This document shows positions 50,245-58,751 of a stretch of DNA of 64,000 nt, piece after piece (position 1 is the first letter of the stretch; every line of letters begins with the position of its first letter). This DNA is from CAYJPA01 sp964371945 (GTDB lineage: Bacteria > Chloroflexota > Chloroflexia > Thermomicrobiales > UBA6265). Under the pieces are notes generated by a model. The model searched no databases. It saw only the letters and a list, made by a program, of their open reading frames with translations, and was not told where the DNA came from. Made by a program: the position numbers and the translations under genes. The stretch lies in NCBI GenBank assembly GCA_964371945.1, contig CAYJPA010000018.1:7966-71965 (forward strand), in the 5' to 3' direction.

Positions 50245-50403
50245 TTACGAAATGCCGTTGACGATCATCATCAATGCGGCCACGATTACGATCCCAAGCG
50301 CAACGGTTTTCAGGACCGAACCCGCGATGACCGAAAGTCGAAACTCTGATTCCTCACGACGACCATACTCTCCACCGATCCTCACCTCGTCCTGCAGGGC
50401 CAC
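50245..50403 (-). CDS. Very small membrane protein (52 aa)
   Basis: From a GTG at 50403 with GGAG about ten bases upstream, the frame gives a charged N-terminal half (ALQDEVRIGGEYGRREESEF) and one membrane helix (VLKTVALGIVIVAALMMIVN), stopping at 50245. The layout, a polar cytoplasmic tail plus one C-terminal helix, is that of tail-anchored-like small membrane proteins. I do not recognise a family. Composition and the clean helix argue for a real gene. It begins the row of three small minus-strand genes, about 200 bp after the polyprenyl synthase gene. Confidence 0.55.
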   Translation of the reverse strand: MALQDEVRIGGEYGRREESEFRLSVIAGSVLKTVALGIVIVAALMMIVNGIS

Positions 50404-50599
50404 CTTCGATCGTCTCCGTGGACCACCGCGCGCTGACGCGCCGGCGGGACTGATCCGGCTTCAACACTCCTGGTATAGGCCGTTCTTCCTATGACCTTAA
50501 GGCTACTCTGGTTGGGAGAATCGTCCATGACCGGATCGTCCTATGGAATCGGGAGTTTGCGCCCGCGTCCAAAGTACGAACGTCTTGCTGGATGCCTGT

Positions 50600-51679
50600 C
50601 TACGCCGAACGCGAGGCGAGGGTGTCAATCAACGAGGCCAGCGCGGCATGGGAGGAGCCGAGTCGCTGCCCGCATGCGGCGTCGAGCGCGGTTCTCGCGT
50701 CTTCGTGATATGAGTGAGCCCGCTGCTCTACTAATGCTCGAATGTTGTGGCGGTCGAGGAGGTCCAGTACGCGGCTCGTGCCACGCTCATCAATCTCCGG
50801 TTGCTGATAGATTCGATCGAGCTCTTGGGTTGTCTCCTCATCGACCGCCGTTCGAAGTAGCAATAGCGGAAGGCTTTGTTTCTTCCGCCGGATATCGTCA
50901 GATTTGGCCTTGCCTGTCTCGGCGGTGTGACCCCAGACTCCAAGCAAGTCATCCTGGACCTGAAAGCCGAGCCCGAGGGCGCGTCCGAACCGGCCGAATT
51001 GCTCCGCATTCTCTTCGCCGGCATTGCCAAGCAACGCGCCGGCCCAGGCGGCATATTGCACGATCGCCGCGGTTTTGCCACCGATCATCTGCAAGTATTC
51101 GCCGGGCGAGACGTCCTGCCGCCGCTCAAAATCGAGATCGAGGACTTGGCCAGCGACGATTTCGATCGTCATCCGGTCGAATGCATCCGCGAGTCGAAGC
51201 GTCAGTTCGGCAGGCGCGTTCCCGGTGCGAAGCCGAAATAGCGCTATGTGGGCGGTGGCAAAGAGCGCATCCCCGGCATTGATCGCCTGGGAATTGCCCC
51301 AGATCGACCAAACGGTCGGGCGGTGACGACGCCTTGGACTGTGATCTTGAATGTCGTCGTGGATGAGGGTGAAGTTGTGCAACAATTCGATTGCGGCGGC
51401 GAGCGGTGCGGCATCTTGAGGCGCTCCACCGGCCGCGGCACAACAGAGCAAGGCAACGAGCGGTCGAACCCGCTTGCCCTTATCTGTTTCGCCGTGAGCC
51501 AGATCCTCGAATTGGCGATCCGCCCAGCCCAAGTGATACCGGCTCATTCCGTTCAGAAGTGACGCGGGACCGTCAAGCGCGTGCATCGCCGCGATCATGT
51601 GCGGGCCGATGAGCCCCTCGAGGTCGATCGTTGACTCATGTTCGAATCGAGCGGATGTTGTCGCATGCACGGAAGTCAC
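50600..51679 (-). CDS. Polyprenyl diphosphate synthase (trans, GGPP-synthase-like)
   Basis: This 359-aa isoprenoid chain-extending enzyme shows GKRVRPLVALLCCAA, the first Asp-rich motif LIHDDIQDHSPRRRHRPTVW, and the second region LGFQVQDDLLGVWGHTAETG KAKSDD (given in two parts). The second motif is DDLLG rather than DDxxD, as in a known actinobacterial and chloroflexal GGPP-synthase group. Residues before the first motif (IELLHNFT) suggest medium chain length, but this is weak. It would supply lipid or quinone precursors. The ATG at 51679 is used. The gene faces the zinc protease gene across 231 bp. Confidence 0.9.
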   Translation of the reverse strand: MTSVHATTSARFEHESTIDLEGLIGPHMIAAMHALDGPASLLNGMSRYHLGWADRQFEDLAHGETDKGKRVRPLVALLCCAAAGGAPQDAAPLAAAIELLHNFTLIHDDIQDHSPRRRHRPTVWSIWGNSQAINAGDALFATAHIALFRLRTGNAPAELTLRLADAFDRMTIEIVAGQVLDLDFERRQDVSPGEYLQMIGGKTAAIVQYAAWAGALLGNAGEENAEQFGRFGRALGLGFQVQDDLLGVWGHTAETGKAKSDDIRRKKQSLPLLLLRTAVDEETTQELDRIYQQPEIDERGTSRVLDLLDRHNIRALVEQRAHSYHEDARTALDAACGQRLGSSHAALASLIDTLASRSA

Positions 51680-51910
51680 GGGTTACTCCAATGGTCTTGG
51701 CCGCGGCCGAACTGTTCGAGCCTTGCACTGCACAAGCTTACCGGTTTCTCGCGCCAACGGTCCGGTTTTGCACGCTCCGTACGTCCGTGGCAAGGCGGCT
51801 GTCGTAGACTGTGTGTAACGTGCGTGCCTTGTCATACGGAACGTGCATCGGCGGCATCCTATTGGATCGAGCTGCCGAACTTGACAAACGATTGAAACGG
51901 AGTTCATCGA

Positions 51911-52615
51911 ATGGGCGGCTGGGGACTGTACATCATCTTCATGTTGCCGGGATTGCTCTTTTCCCTCTGGGCTCAAAGCCGGGTGAAGGGCGCCTACAAC
52001 AAATACAGCAACGTTCGAAACGAGCGCGGTCTGACCGGCGCACAGGCAGCTCGTTTAGTACTTGATTCGAACGGCCTCACCGATGTTCCGATCGAAGCCG
52101 TGCCCGGACAACTAACTGACCATTACGATCCACGCGGGAGAATCCTGCGGTTGTCTCAAGGCGTCTTCGGAGTGCAGTCGATCGCGGCGATCGGTATCGC
52201 TGCCCACGAAGCCGGGCACGCGATTCAACACGCTCGCGGCTATTCGCCGCTGAAGGCGCGAACAGCGATTGTGCCCGTGGTCAACATTGGGTCGAAGCTC
52301 GGATTTGTCGTCTTGTTCATCGGTTTGATCCTTAACGCCACCGGCCTGGCTTGGGCGGGCGTTGCGCTCTTTGCCCTGACTACGGTCTTTGCGTTCATCA
52401 CGTTGCCGGTCGAATTCGACGCCTCGAACCGCGCCAAGCAAGCGCTGATCAGCGTTGGTCTCGTCGATGGCGGTGTCGGCGGCGGATCCGAAAGCAAAGC
52501 AGTCGCGTCGGTCCTCAATGCGGCGGCCTGGACCTACATCGCCGGTTTCACGGCTTCATTGCTGCAGTTGCTTTACTACGTTTCGCTGGTCAGCGGCAGT
52601 TCACGCCGCAATTAG
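51911..52615 (+). CDS. YugP-type membrane zinc metallopeptidase
   Basis: This 234-aa membrane protein of the YugP/Zn_peptidase_2 group has an N-terminal helix (YIIFMLPGLLFSLWAQ), SNVRNERGLTGAQAARLVLD, DHYDPRGRILRLSQGVF, the zinc motif AIGIAAHEAGHAIQHA (HEAGH) and two helices around GFVVLFIGLILNATGLAWAG, then LPVEFDASNRAKQAL as in the family. The physiological substrate is unknown. ATG at 51911 follows CGGAG nine bases upstream. Its stop overlaps the convergent asparaginase gene by four bases. Confidence 0.93.
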   Translation: MGGWGLYIIFMLPGLLFSLWAQSRVKGAYNKYSNVRNERGLTGAQAARLVLDSNGLTDVPIEAVPGQLTDHYDPRGRILRLSQGVFGVQSIAAIGIAAHEAGHAIQHARGYSPLKARTAIVPVVNIGSKLGFVVLFIGLILNATGLAWAGVALFALTTVFAFITLPVEFDASNRAKQALISVGLVDGGVGGGSESKAVASVLNAAAWTYIAGFTASLLQLLYYVSLVSGSSRRN

Positions 52616-53634
52616 GCGACCGTCAACTCAAATGCTGCTCGAATGTCTCCTACATGCCGCTTGTTGTGATTGAAGATTCTGGAATCCCAGGATTCCTGGA
52701 GCGATTCGGTCACCAAGGAGTCGATGAGCTTCAGATCGCTGAGCACCTTGGCGATGACCACATCGTGAGCGCGGAACGAGCCATCGGCGACGCGAACAGC
52801 GATGCCGACCGCGTGCTCCGGGACCCCAACGCAGAGGAGACCTTCCGCGCCGCTCTTTGCGACCAGCCTACCGCCTGACAACTTCATAAGATCGGTGTCG
52901 AGCCGGCCAGTTTGACCGCCCACATTCTCCGGATGCGCCGTCATCGCCGCGCGTAGACGATTCAATGCGACCGCGTGTGCGCGGCCTGCACCGACTGGTG
53001 AACGCTCCGACGCGGACAGGGTGGCAAATGACCGAGCCATCGCCGCGATCGAGAGTCCGAACGTGGGCAGGCCGCATCCGTCCGTGCCCATATGGATTTC
53101 ACCTTCATCGACACGGCAAACCTCGGCGATAAGTCCTTTAATCGTGTGCTGTAGCGGATGCTCAGGCTCGAGATAGGTGTCGATCGGGTAGCCGAGTTGA
53201 ATCGAGGCCGCAAGTATGCCCGTGTGCTTGCCCGAGCAATCGCACTGAAGCGGGGAACGGGGTTTTTGCCCGGAAAGGATGAGGGCCATCTCGTCCTGGT
53301 CGATCGGCAGCGGGATGCCGCATTGGAGCGCATGATCGTCGAGACCCAATTTCGACAGCATCGCGAGCACCTGGTTTTGATGGAAAGCTTCGGCGCTGTG
53401 CGAGGCGCAACAGAGCGCGAGCTCGGCAGGAGTGAACTGAAAACGATCGGCCGCACCGCTTTCGACCAGCGGGATCGCCTGGAACGGCTTAGCGGATGAC
53501 CGGAAGAGCGCAAATGTCTCTGGCTTGCCGGACCAGGCAACGAGATCGCCGGCCACACTGGCAACTACCACCGTTCCTTCATGCACGCTCTCGACCGCGC
53601 CCGCGCGCGTCACTTCGACCAATCTCGACGTCAC
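52612..53634 (-). CDS. Asparaginase II-family protein
   Basis: This 340-aa protein of the family named after Rhizobium etli thermolabile asparaginase (PF06089) is distinct from bacterial type I/II asparaginases. It has VEVTRAGAVESVHEGTVVVA, FRSSAKPFQAIPLVESGAAD, the Cys-Ser-Gly-Lys-His segment LQCDCSGKHTGILAA, MGTDGCGLPTFGLSIAAMA and a late VAKSGAEGLLCVGVPE. These Ser-Lys-Cys features are the zinc and catalytic site in R. etli enzyme studies. It releases ammonia from Asn, fitting peptide-fed growth. It lies 62 bp after the cupin gene on the same strand. Confidence 0.92.
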   Translation of the reverse strand: MTSRLVEVTRAGAVESVHEGTVVVASVAGDLVAWSGKPETFALFRSSAKPFQAIPLVESGAADRFQFTPAELALCCASHSAEAFHQNQVLAMLSKLGLDDHALQCGIPLPIDQDEMALILSGQKPRSPLQCDCSGKHTGILAASIQLGYPIDTYLEPEHPLQHTIKGLIAEVCRVDEGEIHMGTDGCGLPTFGLSIAAMARSFATLSASERSPVGAGRAHAVALNRLRAAMTAHPENVGGQTGRLDTDLMKLSGGRLVAKSGAEGLLCVGVPEHAVGIAVRVADGSFRAHDVVIAKVLSDLKLIDSLVTESLQESWDSRIFNHNKRHVGDIRAAFELTVA

Positions 53635-53696
53635 CCACTACCCCTTCTCATTTCAAATCGTGATTGCTCGCGACCGGTGATCCTACCGCATGCGAT

Positions 53697-54083
53697 TCAG
53701 TCTCGCTCGATGGTTGATGTTGAATCCTCGACGATCATGGTTTCGGCGAAATGAGGCACGGGAAAGACGATGATGACGTGCATTTCGGTTGTGCCGGTGT
53801 TACGAAAGCCATGAATTGGGCCTGTCGGGAAGAACACAGATGACCTTGGAACGATCCCGATCCGATCGCCGTCGATCGTCGCTTCACCCGTCCCGGTCAA
53901 GAACATCAGTGCCTCTTCGCATGGATGAGAATGAAGAAGCACGCGATCTCCGGGCTGAAGCCACTGTTGCCCGAGAACAATCGAATCAGAACCGACCGCG
54001 GAGGTCACGATGTGCTGCGACGGTAGACCGCTGGGACTTGGAACAATTGGAAGTTCGGCGTGGACAAGAAACGCGCCGTTCAT
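53697..54083 (-). CDS. Cupin-domain protein
   Basis: This 128-aa single-domain cupin has motif 1 LLHSHPCEEALMFLTGTGEA (metal-binding His-x-His and Glu) and motif 2 FPTGPIHGFRNTGTTEMHVI. Such proteins range from enzymes to sugar- or metal-binding sensors; no substrate can be named. Two ATGs are close; the second (54083) has GGAGG six bases upstream and is preferred. It precedes the asparaginase gene and is divergent from the L,D-transpeptidase gene. Confidence 0.87.
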   Translation of the reverse strand: MNGAFLVHAELPIVPSPSGLPSQHIVTSAVGSDSIVLGQQWLQPGDRVLLHSHPCEEALMFLTGTGEATIDGDRIGIVPRSSVFFPTGPIHGFRNTGTTEMHVIIVFPVPHFAETMIVEDSTSTIERD

Positions 54084-54227
54084 AGGCATCCTCCGGGGAT
54101 CACGCTCACGCGGACGACTCTGGACGGCAGTCTATCCCACATAACCACCCGATCAATCGAAACCAGCAGGAACGTGAGCTCGTTAACTGAAGAGAACGAG
54201 CCGACGATCGCGTCCGAGGAGTGTTCC

Positions 54228-55790
54228 ATGACCGATTCATTACTGAAGCTTCCGATGAGCCGGCGGCGTGCAGTTTCAACATTGGCAGCGGCGGGGGTAT
54301 TGCTCTTGCCCGGTTCTCGGCATGCGCTTTCGGCGCCGATCGAATCAACCGACCGAACCGGCACCGCTCAGTCGCCGACACGATACTTCCCCGAAACCGG
54401 GCACAATCTGAAAGGTCCGTTTCTGACACGATGGACAAGCGCCGGCGGGGAGGCGGTGCTCGGCATTCCGCTAAGTGAGGATCGTTACGCCGAGGGAATC
54501 GGCGTTGTGCAAACGTTTCAGGCCGTGACCCTTATCTACGATCCGGCTCTGCCGTCGCCGTGGGATGTTCAGGCGCAACATTTGCCAAGCTCTGTTCGGA
54601 ACACGCTTGCCCCAAGCTCCGCGCGCAAGAAGGTGACCGGCTGCAGCGCCGGCAAAAGCGATTGTCAGTTCTTCGAAAAGTCCGGCCACACGATCTCGGG
54701 ACGTATCGCGAATTTCTGGAACACCAACGGCGATCTCCCGATCTTCGGACTGCCGATGACCGAACCGTTCAAAGAAATTGTGTCCGGTTTCACGCTCCAG
54801 GTTTTCGAACGTGCGGTGCTCGAGGACCGTGGCTCGTCGGGAGTCACGCTCAGGCACATCGCCGCCGAGCTCGCTGCCAGTGATGGACTTCTTGGAGATC
54901 CTTCGTTCCTGCCGGCGCCTCCGACCGGCGGCGCGACCCAGCTCGTGAAATCCGAGGAAGGACTGCGGCTTCGGAGCGGACCGAGTCTCGAGTCAGAGAT
55001 CATCGCCTTGCTGCCTGACAATGCCGAATTCATCGCCGCGGCAGGAGAAGATGGAGACTGGGTGGGGGGCTACATCGACGGCTTCTCGGGATGGGTCTCG
55101 GCCGACTTCCTCAAGTCTCCGCCCAAACTGCAAACGATCTCCGTCGCCGATTGGAATCCGTCGATCTGGCAGGGCGCAGCGCTTGGTGAGACCAACGTTC
55201 GCGCAGAACCCACGACCAAGTCCGATATCGTGACCGTGCTTTCCTACGGAGACGAAGTGACGGTCAGCGATTGGGTGAAGGGCGAGGAGGTCTTCACTGG
55301 AGCGAACCTCTGGGCCAAGGTCGGAACGAACAAGTACATCTATGCGAGAAATATCGGCCGCAATGCGCCGGTGCAGGCACCTCCGACTCCTGCCGATGCG
55401 CCGGCGCAAGGCCGCTGGATCGACGTTCATTTGACGCAGCAGCTCATGACCGCCTATGAGGGTCGAGATATCGCGAGAGTCGCGGTCACGACGACCGGCA
55501 TGGCTGGGTGGGAAACGCCGCCGGGGTTCTACTCGATTTTGGCCCGCGTGCCGAATGAAACGATGGACAGCGGAGCAATCGGCGCGGAGCATTTTTACAA
55601 GCTCGAGGATGTGCTCTTTACCCAGTACTTCACCAACCGGGGACACGCGATCCACTTTGCCTGGTGGCGCACTCCTGAGACGATTGGACGGCCAGGCAGT
55701 CACGGCTGCCTAAATCTGTTGCTGGACGATTCGCAGTTTTTCTGGGAGTGGGCTGGAGTTGGAACGGCGGTGCTTGTTCGGACAGCATAG
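54228..55790 (+). CDS. L,D-transpeptidase (YkuD) with LGFP-like and SH3b repeats
   Basis: This 520-aa exported enzyme makes or remodels peptidoglycan cross-links outside the cell. It has a Tat-like leader (MSRRRAVSTLAAAGVLLLPG), then two LGFP-like repeats (YFPETGHNLKGPFLTRWTSA and FFEKSGHTISGRIANFWNTN, each ending in a GIP/GLP-x-x-E motif). Two SH3b-like domains follow (EEGLRLRSGPSLESEIIALL; ETNVRAEPTTKSDIVTVLSY), and last the YkuD domain with RGHAIHFAWWR and the active site IGRPGSHGCLNLLLDD (His and Cys present). The ATG at 54228 has GAGGAG six bases upstream. SH3b and LGFP-type repeats would hold it at the wall. Confidence 0.93.
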   Translation: MTDSLLKLPMSRRRAVSTLAAAGVLLLPGSRHALSAPIESTDRTGTAQSPTRYFPETGHNLKGPFLTRWTSAGGEAVLGIPLSEDRYAEGIGVVQTFQAVTLIYDPALPSPWDVQAQHLPSSVRNTLAPSSARKKVTGCSAGKSDCQFFEKSGHTISGRIANFWNTNGDLPIFGLPMTEPFKEIVSGFTLQVFERAVLEDRGSSGVTLRHIAAELAASDGLLGDPSFLPAPPTGGATQLVKSEEGLRLRSGPSLESEIIALLPDNAEFIAAAGEDGDWVGGYIDGFSGWVSADFLKSPPKLQTISVADWNPSIWQGAALGETNVRAEPTTKSDIVTVLSYGDEVTVSDWVKGEEVFTGANLWAKVGTNKYIYARNIGRNAPVQAPPTPADAPAQGRWIDVHLTQQLMTAYEGRDIARVAVTTTGMAGWETPPGFYSILARVPNETMDSGAIGAEHFYKLEDVLFTQYFTNRGHAIHFAWWRTPETIGRPGSHGCLNLLLDDSQFFWEWAGVGTAVLVRTA

Positions 55791-56175
55791 AGAGCAGATC
55801 CTGTTGATTCGCGGATAAATTGGTCGATAGGCGGTGCTTTTCGCGCTCGCCGGCGGGTGTCAGCCACGTCCCAAATCTAGGCCAACCTTGACAAATCGCC
55901 CGCAAGTTCTTCATGCTGCCGGTAAATGCGTCCGTTCTGATTCGCATCCGCGGTCTGCGCCAGGGTATTAGCGGCGCATCGTCATGCGGTGTGCGAACTA
56001 TTCATCGGCGCCACCGCGAGGATCACCGAGGACACCATGAGCTCCAGGTACTGGCGTCGTGATAGCCACGAGGAGGAACCGGCGGAGTGGTAGCTGCGCC
56101 TCGGCGCTCCGGGCACCAATCCAGATCACGCGACGATCGTCCACCCGATTTGACGTTGCGCTGGTTGCCGCGCTG
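55791..56175. other. Intergenic region, possible decayed gene start
   Basis: No full gene is supported. TTGACA at 55888-55893 lacks a good -10 partner. An ATG at 56037 with GAGGA upstream starts a plausible N-terminus (SSRYWRRDSHEEEPAEW) that hits TAG after 18 codons. It may be the old start of the next gene, disrupted by a stop and a frameshift, but this is uncertain. Confidence 0.35.
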
Positions 56176-57372
56176 ATGCCGCGCGCGACTCCGGCACGAG
56201 GCGGTTCCCGGGGCGATCGAGCGGCTGAGGGGCCGCGGCCCTTTTCGCGGGAATGGTTGCAGTTGTCGCCAGAGCAGCAGCAGCCTCCGATGCGACGTGC
56301 GCCCAATTTGCCCGCCTGGTTTCCGTCGGATCGAGTTTTGTCCGGAATTCTCGTGCTGCTACTTGTGCTGTTCACCGTAGCGTTCAACGGTGGTCCCACT
56401 CTGGGGACGAATGCATTCATCGCGGCTCCGACGAAAGCGAGCGATGAATTGGCGGACGTCACAGGAACCCAAGAAGTTATCGTCGCGCCTCCTTCAGCCA
56501 CCGCGGAACAGGTGCCGACGACAACTTCGGACGCCGCGCCAACCCAGACAGCTGCAGTACCGGCGATCACCGTTTCACCGCCCACCCTGGCCACGGATTC
56601 AAGAGCGTTACTCCCCAAGTACAGAATCGTCTCCTATTACGGGCATCCGGCTGACGTGAACATGGGGATCCTCGGACAACTCGAAATGGTTGATCTGCTT
56701 GCCCAGTTGCGCGACGAGGCACAAGCATACGAGCTCGCGGATCCAGACCGGCCGGTGATGCCGGCGTTCGAGGTGATTGCATCGGTCGCCCAAAATTGGC
56801 CGGCCGACGACGACACCTATCTCCTGCACACGGATGAAGCGACAATTCAGAAGTATGTCGATTTCGCGCGAGAGAACGGCATCATTCTGATTCTCGATCT
56901 CCAAATCGGACACAGCACGATTCCCGAAGAGATCGAGCGGGTGAGCAAGTGGCTCGTCGAGCCGTTTGTTCACATCGCGCTTGATTCAGAGTTCGCGATG
57001 CAGGAGGGCGGATTGCCAGGGACCGACTACGGTTCGCTCGACGCCTCGGACATCGCGGTTGCACAACAGCTGCTGGCCGAGATCGTGGTTGCCAACAATC
57101 TTCCGCCGAAGCTGCTCATCGTGCACAGATTTACCGAGGGTATGGTCACGAACGCTGATCAGGTTGAGCAAGTCACCGGCGTTCAAACAGTGATCGACTT
57201 CGACGGTTTTGGTGATCCGGCAAGCAAGATCGAGGGCTACGATCTCTTCTTGGAACCGGGACTGGCTGAATTTGCTGGCATCAAACTCTTTTACGAAAAG
57301 GACGCTCCACTCATGCAGCCGTACGATGTCGTTGAGCTCGACCGGCCACCGGATGTTGTGATCTACCAGTAA
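56176..57372 (+). CDS. Exported hypothetical protein with a TIM-barrel-like domain
   Basis: This protein has about 398 aa: a polar N-tail, a membrane anchor (SGILVLLLVLFTVAFNGG), a Thr/Pro/Ala-rich linker (about 60 residues, TATAEQVPTTTSDAAPTQT-like) and a C-terminal domain of about 250 residues. That domain (KYRIVSYYGHPADVNMGIL, VMPAFEVIASVAQNWPADDD, NGIILILDLQIGHSTIPEEI, FVHIALDSEFAM, TVIDFDGFGDPASKIEGYDL) has the beta-alpha strand pattern and Asp/Glu at strand ends of a glycosidase-like barrel. I do not recognise the family; it would work outside the membrane. The start is uncertain: ATG 56176 is used, ATG 56290 and GTG 56059 are alternatives. Confidence 0.72.
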   Translation: MPRATPARGGSRGDRAAEGPRPFSREWLQLSPEQQQPPMRRAPNLPAWFPSDRVLSGILVLLLVLFTVAFNGGPTLGTNAFIAAPTKASDELADVTGTQEVIVAPPSATAEQVPTTTSDAAPTQTAAVPAITVSPPTLATDSRALLPKYRIVSYYGHPADVNMGILGQLEMVDLLAQLRDEAQAYELADPDRPVMPAFEVIASVAQNWPADDDTYLLHTDEATIQKYVDFARENGIILILDLQIGHSTIPEEIERVSKWLVEPFVHIALDSEFAMQEGGLPGTDYGSLDASDIAVAQQLLAEIVVANNLPPKLLIVHRFTEGMVTNADQVEQVTGVQTVIDFDGFGDPASKIEGYDLFLEPGLAEFAGIKLFYEKDAPLMQPYDVVELDRPPDVVIYQ

Positions 57373-57386
57373 CCGTCACCGCTTTC

Positions 57387-58581
57387 GTGAGCGAAGAGGC
57401 CGAATTCAAGTTCCAGGCGAGCGGGTTTTTGGTTGGGGACTCATCGGAGCAAGCACGATTGCCCGCTCGTATATGATCCGGGCAATCAATTCGCAGCCAA
57501 ATTGCCGGGTGGTCGCGATCACAAGCTCCGACCCCGATCGGGGTCGCGAATTCGCTGAAGCGAACGCGATCCCGCGCTTCTATGACTCAGTGTCACAGCT
57601 ACTTGCCGACCCACAGATCGACGCCGTGTACATCAGCACGACCAATGAGCTCCACGAACCGCAGACGTTAGCAGCAGCGGCGGCGAGTAAGCATGTGCTT
57701 TGCGAGAAGCCGCTCGCGCTGACGCTCGAGGGTGCAAAAGGAATGGTCGCCGCCTGCGAGCAAGCAGGTGTGATCATGGCGACCAATCATCACCTCCGCA
57801 ACGCGGTCACCCATCGCAAGTTGCGGGAGCTGATCGCGAACGGGGCGGTCGGGACGCCGCTCGCCGCCCGGGTTTTTCACGCGGTCTACCTTCCGGAGCT
57901 TCTGCAGGGATGGAGAATCAACAGCGCTGAATCGGGCGGCGGCGTGATTCTCGACATAACGGTGCATGATGCGGACACCTTGCGCTTTGTGCTGGACGAC
58001 GAGCCGGTCGAAGTCACGGCGATGACAGCCGGGCAGGGGATGGCGCATGTGGGAATCGCGGATGCGGTCATGGGCGTGATCCGTTTCCGGACTGGAGTGA
58101 TAGCGCAATTCCACGACGCGTTCACGATCAAGCACACGCATACGGGATTCGAGATCCACGGCTCGGAAGGCTCGTTGCTCGCCCGCGACGTGATGACTCA
58201 GGAGCCGAAAGGCGAGATCGTGCTGCGCCGGGGTGCCAGCGAAGAGCGGATCGAGACCGAGGTGCCTGAAGATCTCTACACTCGTTCCGTCCGGAACTTT
58301 ACCNNNNNNNNNNNNNNNNNNNNNNNNNNNNNNNNNNNNNNNNNNNNNNNNNNNNNNNNNNNNNNNNNNNNNNNNNNNNNNNNNNNNNNNNNNNNNNNNN
58401 NNNGATCGAGACCGAGGTGCCTGAAGATCTCTACACTCGTTCCGTCCGGAACTTTACCGCGGCGATGAGCGGAACCGGCAGCCCATCGGCTACCGGTTAT
58501 GACGGAGTCCGCTCTCTGGCTGTTGCCTTGGCGGTTGTCGAGTCGGCTCGTACTGCACGAACTGCGAATGTGCCGTATTAG
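57387..58581 (+). CDS. Gfo/Idh/MocA-family oxidoreductase, broken by the assembly gap and a likely N-terminal frameshift
   Basis: This NAD(P)-dependent dehydrogenase acts on sugars or related compounds. The Rossmann motif GWGLIGASTIARSYMIRAIN (from about 57431) is followed by DAVYISTTNELHEP, the signature CEKPLAL, MATNHHLRNAV, and GGVILDITVHDADTLRFVLD with the active-site His-Asp. The frame carrying the Rossmann motif has no usual start; from a GTG at 57387 (SEEAEFKFQASG) it is reached by a one-base shift in GGGTTTTT near 57422-57428. The 100 N (58304-58403) interrupt the C-terminus, but identical 55-bp sequence on both sides means the true sequence runs straight on to AAMSGTGSPSATGYDG and a stop at 58579-58581, giving about 370 aa. 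Confidence 0.82.
58249..58303 (+). repeat. 55-bp sequence repeated across the N gap, left copy
   Basis: Identical to 58404-58458. Both copies encode the same Gfo/Idh residues (IETEVPEDLYTRSVRNFT), so this is contig-end overlap and not a biological repeat. Confidence 0.95.
58304..58403. other. Assembly gap of 100 N
   Basis: Exactly 100 undetermined bases inside the Gfo/Idh gene. Flanking copies overlap by 55 bp, so the true gap length is probably zero or negative. Confidence 0.98.
58404..58458 (+). repeat. 55-bp sequence repeated across the N gap, right copy
   Basis: Second copy of 58249-58303. Merging the two restores one open Gfo/Idh reading frame. Confidence 0.95.
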
Positions 58582-58672
58582 CTCACTAGAGTCGAATACC
58601 AACTTCGATATGTTAGTAGAGAAGTAAACGACGGTGTCGATCGCAGAAACGAAAGTCGTCGCATCGGGTGTA

Positions 58673-58701
58673 TTGCATTCCTCGTGAAAACATACTTTAA
58701 T
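58673..58701 (+). promoter_or_regulatory. Promoter candidate for the beta-propeller gene
   Basis: TTGCAT (58673-58678, 3 of 6), a 17-bp spacer and TTTAAT (58696-58701, 5 of 6). The start codon lies about 45 nt after the predicted start point, with GGAGG in between. Confidence 0.45.
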
Positions 58702-58751
58702 GCCCGAATCTATCGCAAGATTAGTACCGACGGAGATCACCGGAGGCGGTC

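Noticed and set aside
51879..51884. TTGACA before the YugP-type protease
   Set aside because: It lies too close to the start codon and has no -10 downstream.
55888..55893. TTGACA as a promoter for the exported barrel-like gene
   Set aside because: No acceptable -10 at 15-19 bp.
58249..58458. 55-bp duplication as a biological direct repeat or attachment site
   Set aside because: It flanks an N run and encodes one continuous peptide when collapsed, so it is an assembly overlap.
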